Below, one piece after another: positions 40,940-54,010 of a stretch of 64,000 nucleotides of DNA (position 1 is its first letter; each line of letters opens with the position of its first letter). A program made the translations under genes and the position numbers. The notes below the pieces were generated by a model. The model was given only the letters and a program-made list of their open reading frames with translations. It searched no databases and was not told the origin of the DNA. Source of the DNA: Nyssa sinensis (Eukaryota; Streptophyta; Magnoliopsida; Cornales; Nyssaceae); contig CM018036.1 of the NCBI GenBank assembly GCA_008638375.1, positions 3,596,392 through 3,660,391 of the forward strand, in the 5' to 3' direction.

Positions 40940-41427
40940 TAACAGTTTGCGCGGATCGGTTCATGCTTTCACACACTCTTCTCTCTGTCTCTTCACTTTC
41001 TTTACAGACATCAAAGACCGGATCAGATTTTCAGACTGTCTAATCTTCGGATCTCTCAGACCAAAGTTAGTTTTCTGTTTTCTTCAATGCAAAATTTCCT
41101 CATTCTTGCTCAAATTTCTTCATCAGTAGACCTCTCAACTATCTGTTCAGAGTTACAGTGTATATTGTTTCAGCAAATCAAGTTGATTCTACTATGATCG
41201 ATCTATGCATCATTATCTCACCAAATTCAATTGATTATAGGCTTCTAGTTGCTTGATCTCGTCCAGTTCTTTTTCCCACTGTTTGCCTCCTTGTCTGCTG
41301 TCTTATTGTAAAAATTGACTTCAATTATTTTGCCCTTGTGTATGTCTATGGATCTATTGGGACTACTTTGGTATGGTTTATAATAAGCGTGTAAATTCAG
41401 TTTAACTTGTTCTTATTCAGGTGAGAA
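40940..41427 (+). promoter_or_regulatory. PLD 5' leader: CT-rich first exon and leader intron
   Basis: A pyrimidine-rich stretch (40965-41010) typical of a plant transcript leader is followed by a T-rich segment ending TTCTTATTCAG (acceptor, 41420) eight bases before the ATG. A donor near CAAAGTTAGT (about 41061-41070) is plausible. PLD alpha genes are known to have a leader intron. The transcription start was not located. Confidence 0.5.
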
Positions 41428-44400
41428 ATGGATCCGATTCTGCTTCATGGAACGCTTCATGCCACAATCTACGAGGTTGATAGGCTGCACGTTGAAGGCG
41501 GCGGCCCAAAGTTATTCCGGAAGGTATATTGGATTTCATGGATCAGAGAGCGTTATAAGGAATTTTCCCCTAACTTTTTTGTTTTTGTAATTTTTTTTTT
41601 AATTTTCTTTTGTGTTCATATAAATTGCATAATGGAAGGAAGTTTATCACTAATATATTTAAGAAAAGAAAATGATAACATTTGGTTATGCGTGTAAAGA
41701 ATCTATTAATTATAAATTTTAGGTCCATTGGATGGATGGTGTTTTATTTTTCTGTTTATTCTTTCCGAAAGTTCTTACTTATTTTCTCCCTTTTTATATT
41801 CTTTGTGAATAACAGGCCTTGATGGCCGATTGGTTTTCAGAAAAACTCGCTAGCACCAGACCTAACTTTTTCAGTTTGGTTTTTTCATTTTTAGAAGTAC
41901 GATTACACATCTCAGAAAGTGCAGCCGGACATACCCTGAAATAGTGGGTGCATGCATAATGTGCATCGCAGTCTAAATTTTGATGCAGTTCAAGTAAATT
42001 GTGTTTCAGTCTAAGGGTAAAAAAGATCATTTACTAGTGTTGGTCTCTCTTAGGGTGCTGGGTGCTGGGAGTAGTAGACTGGAGATGGACCTAACTTTTA
42101 CCATTATTTTTGCACAAACTGACTGTTCTGACTCAAGAGCATGTTTTCACACTTGATGCCCCAGGCATTTTACCATTGCAATGAAAACTGACCCCTTAAT
42201 CAGATCCCTTGTTCTGGAGACCTGGATCTTGAATGTCTCGTTGTTGAGCCATTTTTATAGTCAAGTTTGCAGTGCATGCGAGTCCTAAACTCCTAATATG
42301 CATGGTCTATTCTAAATTTTTAATCATCTCATCGAAACAGCTTTTTTTTTTAAACTTTATTATTCGTAGTTATCAGTACCTTAGGATTTAAAAATGTTGC
42401 ATACACTAGATATATTTTACATAAAAAGTAATATGTAAACTAACATAACATGCATCACATCTTTCCTTTATTTCAGGATACACGACACAATATCTACAAT
42501 CTCCCGTTGCCATTAAATTGAAAATAAAATATAAAAAATATATTGTTGTTTTGAGATATAAGATTAGAGAAGCATACACATCGTTATGTTTGATACGGTA
42601 AAATTGACATTCTTGAATGTCCATTCTAACTTTTTCATTCTTTATTTTTGTTTGGTATAGTTGGGAATGCTATTCCATGGAATGGGCATTCATTTTCATT
42701 CCATTCTTGTGTACCAAACATGACCTAGTAGCTTTCCTTGGCCTATTTTACTATAAGAAGTCATGCCATATTGTGCTTGAATTTGTGCTGTTTATCTCTT
42801 ACTCTCTCTCTCTCACACACACACATCAAAGAGTTGTTTATGATAGAAAAATGTACATTTTAGGTATCCTGAAAACCAGGGCAAGCCCAAAAAGCTAACC
42901 CCTCAATTACAAAGTACAAACACTTAACCTGTCCTATACAAAACAAAACAAAAATACGACCCAACCAAGTGGAACAAGAGCAATAGAAAAATAACCAAAC
43001 TCTCTTAGCACCAAAGATGAATGCAACGAACAATACAGTCTCCAATCCTTTCTACCACCAGCACCGCTCCATTTCGCAGTCAAATTCCAGTTATGACAAA
43101 TGTATTTCATGACAGAAGATTATTAATACCACCAAGCATTAGCTTGAGTGGTATCTCCTCTACTCCCAAAGAGAGTTGAGAGAGCAAGTCACAATTGGGA
43201 CAAGTGAGTGTTTACGCCTAAACTATCAAAAAAAGAAAAGAAAAGAAATGATAGAAGATTATTCATCTTTATTTATGGCATCCTAAACATTAAAGAGAGC
43301 TTATTATTATTATTATAATATTGTTTTGCGAGCCTTTCGCTTTGGTACTGAACAGTCTAGATACTGAAATTAGTTTCCAATTCCTTAATAAGTTATTGGA
43401 ATTTCTGATAACTCCCCCCCGGCCCTGCCTCCGTCACCGAAAAAATAAAAAATAAAAAACCCACACAAATCAATGTGTCTACATAATGGTTTTAAGCTTG
43501 TACCTTCTTAATTATGAAACATACCAATCAAGGTTACTAGATCGAATACACATGCACATTTGATAAGTAACTAGATCGAAGATATTAAAAAAAGGAGTGG
43601 AAGTACTATTTAACATGGATTTATGAAGTGGCTATGCTAGTAGTTTATTTATTTATTGTTTTATTGTTTCAGAACTCAGACTTCTGGAGTAGAGACTGAT
43701 TAAAGCTGCTATAATTTCAGTTTTTATGTTTTGTTGCTGATGATGCCTGAAAAGTTAACCTTTCATATGCTTTAGTATCTTTTAACTGTGAAAATTAATG
43801 GAGGATATTAATGGTTTGTATGAGCTTTTGTTTGCGTTTGATCACAATTTGGATGATTGGATCAATGCCTTTGTTTTTAAATGTATTTTTATTTAACCTT
43901 TAATTTAATTATACTACATAACAAAAAAAAAAAAGAAAAAAAAAGAAAAGAATTTGATTACACTAATTTGAAAATCATTCTGTCTTTCAATATACCTGGC
44001 TACCTCCTCCACACTTGGAATTTCTGCTGCTTTGAAATCTATGCTCTTTATTTTATATATGAGATTGGGCTTTTGGCATATTTTAGCTGTGGTTGATAAT
44101 TCTGATTTACTGAAAATCACCTCCTATTATTATTTTTGTATTCATGTATTGGGTTAAATGTAAAATTCAAGGCTTCGGTGATATTACTGAAAGGCATATG
44201 GTAATTTCATTTTCTTAGGATGATGATATGTGTATTTTTACCTCTTTACCTTTTCCATATGGGTCTCTCTTATTAGTGTAGTACACTTAAATTGAGAAAA
44301 TGGATGTTTTTGCTTTCTTGATGAAAGCTTGACCTATTTCTGTCACTCCAATCAGCTTACTGTTATATTCAATCCTTCCTATGCTCATTTTATTCATTGA

Positions 44401-47235
44401 AAAGAAGTTGGAAATTTTTAACTAATTCCATTTGTTTGCTTACTTGTATACCGCCCTTTATTGTACTTCTGAAATCGGGAGATGTTCAATGAAAGGTGTT
44501 AAAATTGAAGGTTGATTTCCTGGTTTAAGAAATTGTTTCATGACACGGTAGATTCTTCTTTTGTTAAATTTGAATCTACTGTTAATGCACATATTTTATC
44601 TGCATTTTTTCGTCCTGTTTTGTGTTTCTCATTGGTGAATTCTTCCTGTAGCTTATGGAGAACATTGAAGAAACTGTTGGTTTAGGCAAAGGAACTCCGA
44701 AGATCTATGCAACTATTGACTTAGAAAAGGCTAGGGTTGGGCGGACCAGAATTATAGAAAATGAACCCAACAACCCAAGGTGGTACGAGTCTTTTCACAT
44801 TTATTGTGCACATACGGCTGCTGACATTGTAGTTACTGTCAAAGATGACAATCCTATTGGGGCAACTTTAATTGGAAGAGCTTACGTACCAGTTCAAGAG
44901 CTCTTAGATGGGGAAGAGGTGGATAGATGGGTTGAGATATTGGACAAGGACAAAAATCCTATACACAAAGGTTCTAAGATCCATGTGAAGTTTCAATTTT
45001 TTGATGTTACTCGAGATCGTAATTGGGCTCGTGGAATTAGAGGTCCCAAGTTTCCTGGAGTTCCTTACACATTCTTCTCACAAAGACAAGGATGTCGGGT
45101 TTCTTTGTATCAAGATGCTCATATACCAGACAACTTTGTCCCAAAAATCCCTCTTTCTGGAGGCAAGAATTATGAGCCCCACAGATGTTGGGAAGATGTG
45201 TTTGATGCAATCACTAATGCAAAACACTTCATTTACATTACTGGTTGGTCTGTCTATACTGAAATCACCTTGGTAAGGGACTCAAGGAGGCAAAAGCCAG
45301 GAGGTGATATCACCCTCGGTGAGCTGCTTAAGAAGAAGGCCTAGTGAAGGTGTTAGGGTTTGCATGCTTGTTTGGGACGACAGAACCTCTGTTGGCCTAC
45401 TGAAGAAGGACGGATTGATGGCCACCCACGACGAAGCAACTGAACATTTCTTCCAAAATACTGATGTGCATTGTGTCTTATGCCCCCGTAATCCTGACGA
45501 TGGTGGAAGCATAATTCAGGACATAGAAATTTCTACCATGTTCACTCATCACCAGAAGATTGTGGTGGTGGATGGCGAGATGCCTAGCGCAGGATCGCAG
45601 AGGAGGAGGATTGTTAGTTTTGTTGGGGGTATTGACCTTTGCGATGGGAGATATGATTCCCCCTTTCATTCACTTTTCAGGACATTGGACACTGCACACC
45701 ATGATGATTTTCATCAGCCAAACTTTGTTGATGCTTCGATTACAAAAGGTGGACCGAGGGAGCCTTGGCATGACATTCACTCCCGGCTTGAAGGACCCAT
45801 TGCTTGGGATGTTTTGTTTAATTTTGAGCAGAGATGGAGAAAGCAAGGTGGGAAGGATGTACTTGTTCAGCTGAGAGAGCTTGATGATATTATCATCTCC
45901 CCATCTCCTGTCACATTTCCGGATGACAATGAGACATGGAATGTTCAGTTGTTCAGATCCATTGACGGTGGGGCTGCTTTTGGCTTCCCTGAGGCACCTG
46001 AAGAAGCAGCCAGAGCTGGTCTTGTGAGTGGGAAGGATAACATCATTGACCGAAGCATTCAGGATGCATATATCCATGCTATTCGACGAGCGGAACATTT
46101 TATCTATATTGAAAATCAGTATTTTCTTGGAAGCTCCTTTGGCTGGCTTTCAGGATGATATTAAGGTTGAGGAAATTGGTGCTTTGCATCTAATTCCAAA
46201 GGAACTTTCATTAAAGATTGTTAGCAAGATTAAGGCTGGGGAGAGGTTCACTGTCTATATTGTGGTCCCAATGTGGCCAGAGGGAATCCCAGAGAGTGCA
46301 TCAGTTCAGGCCATATTAGATTGGCAGAGGAGGACAATGGAGATGATGTATAAAGATATTGTTAAGGCTCTCCAAGATGAGGGCATCGAGGAGGATCCAA
46401 GGAACTACTTGACATTTTTCTGCCTCGGTAATCGGGAGGTGAAGAAGAGTGGAGAATATGAACCTTCAGAAAAGCCAGAGGATGATACAGATTATATCAG
46501 AGCCCAGCAGGCCCGGCGCTTCATGATCTATGTTCACGCCAAGATGATGATAGGTAACTGGCAGCTTTCAGTTTAAATTTTTAATCCACATTGTCTTCTG
46601 GAAAGTTGCTGAAATTTAAGGTATAAACTCTAAATCTGTCATCTAACAGGAATCTTTTGTGCGTCAAAACTTCTAAAATGGCTTGAAATCCAATCAAAAT
46701 GTAGTGAAATTTTTTCTCTGAATTAGATTATCATTCTAGTACAAATAAGCTTTCTTGCAACAAATATAAGTCGGTTTATGGAGTGAACCTTTCTTTTGCA
46801 GTTGATGATGAATACATAATAATTGGATCTGCCAATATCAACCAGAGATCCATGGACGGTTCCAGGGATTCTGAGATAGCCATGGGAGCTTACCAACCAT
46901 ATCATTTAGCAAACAGGCAGCCAGCACGAGGTCAGATTCATGGTTTCCGAATGTCCTTGTGGTATGAGCACCTTGGCATGCTAGAAGACACCTTCCTCCA
47001 CCCGGAAAGCGTTGAGTGTATCAAGAAGGTCAATCAGATGGCTGACAAATACTGGGATCTTTATTCAAGTGAACATCTTGATCGCGACCTACCTGGTCAC
47101 TTGCTTCGCTACCCCATCGGGGTTGCCAGTGAAGGGGAAGTCGTGGAGCTGCCAGGAACTGAGTTCTTCCCCGACACCAAGGCACGCGTTCTTGGCGCTA
47201 AATCGGACTACCTTCCCCCCATCCTTACTACCTAA
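41428..47235 (+). CDS. PLDA1: Phospholipase D alpha, with two single-base frameshifts
   Basis: Hydrolyses phosphatidylcholine and related lipids to phosphatidic acid in stress and abscisic-acid signalling. Exons 41428-41523, 44652-46553, 46802-47235 (GT-AG). The N-terminal C2 domain (about residues 1-125; [20 protein letters not shown]) is followed by two catalytic HKD motifs: [12 protein letters not shown] (His about 332) and [20 protein letters not shown] (His about 660). The C-terminus ends [10 protein letters not shown], typical of PLD alpha. The 2432 coding bases exceed a 809-aa frame by exactly two. One extra base lies at about 45342 (KKKA then TAG, where family members continue SEGVRV) and one at about 46155 (FGWLS then GG, where DDIK should follow). 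Everything else is highly conserved. Either a very recent null allele or sequence error. AATAAA lies 36 bases past the stop. Intron 1 is 3.1 kb. Confidence 0.92.
43126..43250 (+). repeat. possible SINE relic in PLD intron 1
   Basis: A degenerate pol III A-box-like segment (TTAGCTTGAGTGGTA) is followed about 45 bases later by a weak B-box-like segment (CAAGTCACAATTGGG), and the block ends ACTATCAAAAAAAG. The order fits a tRNA-derived SINE but box matches are poor. Confidence 0.3.
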
Positions 47236-49329
47236 TCGAATGCTCTACTTGGCTTGGTACCTTAAAAAGTAATAAACTCTTACCCTCTTCATTTAATAAT
47301 ACCAGTGTTCCTAGTAAATTATGTTTTTTGTTGTTATCTGCAGAAATGTTGTATTCTTTCTGTAGATTATATGTTCATTATCAGGTTCTACAAAAATATG
47401 GTAATGCTGTTGTGTGATTTTGACTCCGACCAACATATTTTATAAGGTGTGTTATGATGTGAAATGTTTTTGTTATTTTGAGTAAATCTTAGATAAATCT
47501 CTTTATGGACATCTTATTAATTTAAAAAAAATTATTGGTTAAGGTGCTTCTAAATTTCTCAAACAGGTGAAAGATTATATTGATGGACCTGGAGATTGGG
47601 TTAATTGTAAACAGGCCTAGCTATAAATGTTCTGCTTGGAACCAGGTTTGTTTCTTTGTTGCCTGTGTGTTGTTGCTATCTTTCCCAAAATAAGAATTTT
47701 GTGCTGTTAAGACATTTTCCCACCTTAAGTGAGGCGAAAACCCAATATTTGGTCTTCTCAGCTGTGTTAAAAAGCAGCATAAACATAGTAGTAAAGTTTT
47801 AATATTACATATTTACATCTTAATGAAATGTGTAGAGTTAAGGGTGTTGTTTTGGGTCAAAATTATAGCATATTAGTAAATTGCCTAAAATTATGGCTTA
47901 ATGTGAGGCCTAGATTTAGGGTTTTTTTTTTTGAGTTTGGATTAACGAGAGACTTTCTTTCCGAGAATCTTAAGCCTAACTTATGGCTGGAAACTATTAA
48001 TTACCCACATGCCCTTCTTGAGACTTGGACTCTACCTCCCCAGGGGAGATGGCCAGGTAATACCTGAGCAAGATGCTCATTGGTAGCTAGACCATTTATA
48101 CGGGAATTTGACATTAGGAGCCATGATACGAACAGTTCGTATGCAAGGACGCGACCTGCTGGGTCTTATCAAATCAGAGACGCGTTCACTCACATTGATC
48201 TGATGACCAAAGATGTCCGATGTGAAATCTGAACCGTTTGTCTGTATCGTCAGGTTTAAAGTTCTCATCAGGTACGGTGCTGACCATGGGATGCCTAATC
48301 AACCAAGAGTCTAGATATAAAGTTAAAAGTGCTCCTTCAATCATGGTCGTTGGATTCGCAAAAGACACCAAGCGTTGCAGTGCTTTTGGTACATTAGTAC
48401 TACATGTTAGTTGATGGAGAAAAGTAATTGAATATTTTAGTAAAAATTGTTGAAAATTGATTATGAAATTTGTAATGATAAAAATGACAAAAGAAAGAAA
48501 GAAAGATCAAAAGAATAAGAGAAAAGAAAAGAAAAGAAAAATAATAATTGGGTAATATTGTTACCTTCTATCATCTTAACAAAATAGTAATAAAAAGAAA
48601 CTTATTGAAAGAAGCTAATTTCAGCTTAAAAGTATGGGTCTTGTTGTATAAAATAATTTTAACTTATTGCACTTATCAAACGATTAGTTTTGAATTAAGT
48701 ATTTATTTATTTATTTATTTATTTATTATTTATTAAACACAATATATTAAGTTAACGTCATTAAGTTAAAACTAATATTTTAAAATTCAGACCATTTATC
48801 AAACTGTAAAAATGGTTGGGTCACAGGTTGTCAGGTCAATTGGCATAATTACATAATAGATAAATTTATTAAAAAATTAATTTAAAAAATTTATGAAAAG
48901 ATCACTAAAGCTCATATCAACATTAAATCAAACCAATTAAAACAAATTCATCCGCACTAAAGCTCAGATCAAACAAATTCGCAAATACTAAGCTCATTAC
49001 ATGAGAATAGACATTTAAAATCTTCATGTATTTGGGTTAGAAATTGGAATGGTTGTTATTAGATTGCACACTACTTTTTTTTAAAAACCTTTTTCCTATA
49101 GCAATGTTATAGATTATTAATGATCTTAACACTAATCAAGATGCTAACTAATAGTAACTATTTCTTCACAATATCATTTTCTATCGATATTCAGTCATCC
49201 AGAATCAGAGGCCACTAGAGAAGTATTTGTCATCACAATTTATGTTAGAAAATTCTATAGGAATAGTAAAAGTGAAGAATGGAATTGCATAGTAACATAA
49301 GCCAAAAATAACAGGAACAAAACAGTTGA

Positions 49330-49510
49330 ATCGCTCCGGTTTTCTCTTTTTCGGTTCAACTGTTCGGTTTTTTCGATTTTTCATTTTTAAGCTAGTTTTT
49401 TATTTAATATGGTTTAATGGTTCAAACCTAGACCTGTTTCATGGACTGGTCGATGGTTTAATCAGTTGAACCAGCTGACCGGTCTGAACCAATCGATTGG
49501 TCCGATTTTT
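49330..49510. repeat. degenerate GGTTCAA/GAACC repeat block
   Basis: Multiple short direct and inverted copies of GGTTC and GAACC/TTGAACC with GGTCGAT and CGATTGGTC elements, giving internal partial dyad symmetry. Class unknown. Confidence 0.5.
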
Positions 49511-50742
49511 AAAACATTAATTAAAACAAATGACTCTAAGCTTATATATAATATATCAAATTTGGAGTTAAGTAATTTTTTACAAAAAGATAATTAGGCA
49601 ATACAAAATAACTATTCATATCTTTTTTATCTAGAAAGATAGTACTAATAAAAAGTGAGAATAATTTGGAATAAGATTCTACTAATAGAATTGAATTTTT
49701 TTATAAAGACTTTATGGATTTTTATTTTTATTTTATGAAGTTCGACATTTATTAATCTAGAACTTCCACTTTGGGACATACATAAAATTTGAGGACTTCT
49801 TTATAAGTAAAGACTAAAATAATTATTTTATTTGCTTAATATTAGAGTGGGTCCTAACCATAATCCAACGGTGCGAAGGCTAGAAACTATTTGTTTTTTA
49901 GCGTGGGACTTGTTGCCTGTTCAAGTATTGCGCTCCTCTTGATTTGAGGGTGTATAGAATGTGATATCATTTCGTACATTTTTAGGTGAAATTAATTTGA
50001 ATTAAAGACTTGATATACTTTAAATAAAATAAAAAAAAACCACACAGGTGAGATTTATTTGTGAGTTCATAGATGTGGGTCTTATTTATGTTAAGTTGGG
50101 AAGAAAATGGCTATATTAGATTGTAGCAAAGGAGTTCCTTGGAAATGTGATGTGTGCTTGAAAGGAAAATAACACAGTTACCAAGAAAGCGGTTAAATTT
50201 TTCTTTCAAACTGAACCCACGTAGAAGACATGGGAGTCCAAAACTAAAAGCTGACAAAACTTAACACAATCCTTAACTTTTCAACTCTTTATCTGTAATT
50301 CCTAGTGAAAAAGAAGTTCAAACCCCTTAGATTTGGCCAATCCACGGTTAGTTATTCTCTACTATCTAATGCTCTTTAAACCGCAAATGGTTTGAAATGG
50401 GGAGAAACCCTTTCTCAGTCCTTGTGGCCTATTTATGATACAAGTGGGACCCACTTTTTTAGTGAGATGTGGACCCCACTTTAGAACTATTATTTATTGG
50501 TCCACTCTGACTAATGAGTGTTATTTATATCAGTAATTAACCTGATTGGTGCTTATTGATTGATATAATGTATTTGTATTAATGAATAATTTTTTTCAAA
50601 TTTTTTTTTTTTGTTACAAATAAATTTCTTAATTTATTTATTAAAATTAATTAGTATCATGGGTTTACTTGATGATGTAACCAAGTGATATATATATATA
50701 TATATATATATAGAAGAAACTTTAGAATTAACGACTCAAATT

Positions 50743-50832
50743 TTTTCAAATTTGAACCTTCAATCTTTTTTCACTTAGCCAACATGATTTTCAAATTTGA
50801 ACCTTCAATCTTTTTTCACTTAGCCAACATGA
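50743..50832. repeat. perfect 45-bp tandem duplication
   Basis: 50743-50787 and 50788-50832 are identical head-to-tail copies (starting TTTTCAAATTTGAACC, ending AGCCAACATGA). The absence of mismatches implies a recent event. Confidence 0.9.
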
Positions 50833-51909
50833 CCATCAACTAGTTGATATTGAAACTCAAGGGCATGTGAAGAAATTCATTGGTGGGAAAGAGAATGAAG
50901 CTAGGTGAAAATTAATGATAATCACATGCTAAGGATGGTGTTATTTTCTAAATCTAGTGCTAAAGATGTATTTTAAGTCCACAAATAATGATAATCACTT
51001 TACTTTGTAATAAAAATGACAAAGTAATTGCCTCATCAATGAGTGTGAATAGTTGCATTAGGAGGATAAAATTTTAGATGAATCAGAAGTAATTAGCAAA
51101 GTAATCACTCCACATAATTATGATAATGTATAGTATGATTATTCTTAACAAACTCTAACAACTTTCTTAAATTCTAGAAAAGTTTTTCACTGTGAATTTT
51201 TAAAAAATTTAAAATTTTATAAAATATTATCACACCACTTGGCATAGTGGTATAGTTCTCGTAAATCAAGTCCTTTTACTTATGTCAATTAATAATTTTA
51301 AGTTTTCTTAAAATCAAACAACATATATATATATATATATATATATGTCATGATTTAATTGACTTGCTTCACGCACTCGATTCATCTAAAAATTGGTATC
51401 ATGATCCAATACAATAATGCGAGTTTGCTGTGTTTGTGAAGGTTTCATACATCAAAATTAAGGACTACAAATTTTTTTTTTTTTTAAATTAATTAGAATT
51501 ATTCATTTAATTTGATAGAAACTTGATGAGGGTAATATGGTAATTCCAATTGTGATATATAAATAAATTAAATAGTCAGCTCTGACCTTAACTGAAAAAC
51601 CGAAAGGCAAAAGTCAGAGCAACATTTTCCCAGAAGGAGAAAGTAAATAGTAAACAGTCAGACGCATTTAATTGATGGAGAAGCCATTCGCATCAGAGAT
51701 CTGTAGCTTCTCCTAGAAACACTACTTAACCTTTTCTTTAAATGTGTATATACTTATATATATATATATATGTATCAATTCTCTTCCCATTTCCAGCACT
51801 CAATCCCTTGGAAAGATCTTCCTCTTCTTTCTCAACATCCCTTTGTTTTACTGCAAAATATATATATATATATATAGGTGACATTATATCAATCTTTATA
51901 AAAAGACTG

Positions 51910-52435
51910 ATGGCTCGAACAAGAAACTACCCAAATGGCCTAAGATTTGCGGTAGTCGGAGTTATGCTTCTTTCTTCTCTCACATTTCTGCCTCCCAATT
52001 CAGGTAATTAAAAGAACGAAGCCATTTCAGTAATTTGATATTTTGTGATTTGGGTTATATTTTCTGATCTGATTAAGCAATTGTTTTGACTTTCTTTCCA
52101 GTTTAATATTCTATCTCCATACACAGATGCATGCCTGCATGTAGGCACAATCCTAATTGCTATGTTTTATTAATTTGATTTTGATTTTGTTTTGGAAATT
52201 GACAGTTGGATTGCAGTTATCAAGAATGAGTGAGAGTAGTCAAAGGAAAATGTTGTTGGGTTCAAATCCTCCGGATTGTGTGAGTAAGTGTATGAGTTGC
52301 AGACCTTGCATGCCAACTCTTGTTATTCCTCCTCCCCCAAGGAAAGTATACAGAGAATCATCTCATGCTGAAGATGATACTTATTATCTGCTCTCATGGA
52401 AATGTAAATGTGGAGATAAGCTTTATCAACCATGA
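51910..52435 (+). CDS. EPIDERMAL PATTERNING FACTOR-like (EPFL) secreted peptide precursor
   Basis: Two exons, 51910-52003 and 52206-52435 (GT-AG, 202-bp intron), giving 107 aa. Exon 1 encodes a signal peptide (about residues 1-31; hydrophobic AVVGVMLLSSLTFL). The mature C-terminal part has six cysteines in the EPFL spacing: GSNPPDCVSKCMSCRPCMPT, a variable loop rich in proline and acidic residues, then YYLLSWKCKCGDKLYQP. EPF/EPFL peptides act outside the cell on ERECTA-family receptors with or without TMM, controlling stomatal spacing and organ growth. The six-cysteine pattern separates it from eight-cysteine EPF1/EPF2, but I cannot name the EPFL subgroup. The start is the first Met before the hydrophobic segment; the open frame upstream runs through TA repeats. 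Intact. Confidence 0.9.
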
Positions 52436-53670
52436 TATCTGTGTCGCGCGTGTGCATGCATATATATATATATATCATGCTCTCTAGCCATATTTAGTTT
52501 TTAGATTATGTAAGTTACCTTGTGCTGTAAAAGATAGTTTATTTTACAATAATAATAGACATTGTCACTTCAATTGTTTTACCTTAATTGTGATTAACTA
52601 TTTTGCAAGAGTGGAAACCTACTGTTCATAAGTGGATCCCACACTCTTTGTGTAAGACATTACAAGGTGAGACAATTGAGTCATGAGATATTCAATCTTT
52701 ATTGTTATTTTATTATATTACAAGATGCTTAAGATTTAGACATTAAGTGCATTTATTTTAAACTAACACCACCTCCTCCTCTCATACACACAAATAATCA
52801 TTTAGTTATCTTGATAGTATTAAATTTAGTTGACACTACTTTCTCTTAAGTTCAAATCATACGGAACGGAGTACTACTCTAATTTTAATCAGACTTTTCA
52901 CTAATAAACGATGAGATTAATCTCTCTAATTAATCGGTCTAAATGAGAATTATCAAAAAAAATCTAACACTATCTCCTTTCCTCATTCAGTCAAACCTTT
53001 TATTTTTAGTTTTACTTTTATTTATTGTCATATATATATATATATATATTGGTATGAAAAATGTAACTATTAGTGACGTATATTTTTATATGTGGATAAT
53101 ATTAGTGCATGTCATATTTTCAGTTGATGTCTAAATTAATTTTAATAACTACGAGCATTTTAATTTTATAAATATAATATAATAAAGTTTTATAATTAAA
53201 TAATCAAAATTATAGGTATACCTCCGCACATTTTTTTGATGTGGCCCGAGTATTGTGCACTAAAGCAAGCGAATATTTTTTTCACTAATCATTTAGATAG
53301 CAAAGTACAAGCCTTTTTTGACTGCTCATCTCCTTTCTAGTGTTTATAATTTGTCTGTCCACCTACTCATACGAATATGACTCATTATTTATGGGATCAA
53401 GGGAAAAATATAAATATTAAAATGTTTTTCATGATTAATATTTTAATAATTTTTTTTTTTTTTTTTTTTTATGTCCAGTGTTACTCACGTGAGTAAAAGC
53501 CACCACTAGGGACCTCACAGATAAATCTCACCCATATGAGTCCATGAGCAGAAGATGAATACCACTGGATGAACACTAAAACATATTCCATAAAGTAATA
53601 GATTTCTTGGTTTTTTTTGGTTGACATAAAGTAATAGATTTCAAAACTATGTCTTCTTTCACGAAAATTC

Positions 53671-54010
53671 GGTCACAGCCAAGTTTTAGAGGTAATTGTT
53701 GATAGGAATGTTAATTTTTTACACGACATAATGAAAAGACTTGAACACGTTGATACGAAATTAATGAATTTGAATTGAATATAAATAAATTTAGATCATA
53801 AATAAATTAATACATATAACATAATTAATTAATAAACACCACTAAAATTTGACCACAGCCAAGTTTTAAAGGAAAGTGTTGACAGGGTGTCAATTTTTGA
53901 CATAACTCGAATACGATATGATACGAAGTTAATGGGTTTAAGTTCAGTATAAATGAATTTGGGTAATAAATAGGTTAACACATATAACACGATTAATAAA
54001 CATATTGTGT
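53671..54010. repeat. 180-bp-period direct duplication at the left end of repeat copy B
   Basis: GGTCACAGCCAAGTTTTAGA (53671) recurs as GACCACAGCCAAGTTTTAAA (53851), exactly 180 bp apart, and the following bases in both copies run into the left end of the same dispersed repeat. The copies are diverged. Confidence 0.75.

Larger units (their letters stand above)
47236..51909. other. PLD 3' flank and intergenic DNA
   Basis: No supported gene. It contains a GC-richer patch of unknown nature at about 48050-48380, an imperfect GGTTCAA/TTGAACC-rich block at 49330-49510, (TA)n runs near 50690-50711 and 51322-51345, and the 45-bp duplication annotated at 50743. Confidence 0.55.

Noticed and set aside
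41794..44120. Short open frames within PLD intron 1
   Set aside because: Low-complexity or unrecognised, inside a well-defined intron.
51230..51290. TTGGCATAGTGGTATAG resembling a tRNA A box
   Set aside because: No matching B box or cloverleaf could be drawn downstream; not called as tRNA or SINE.
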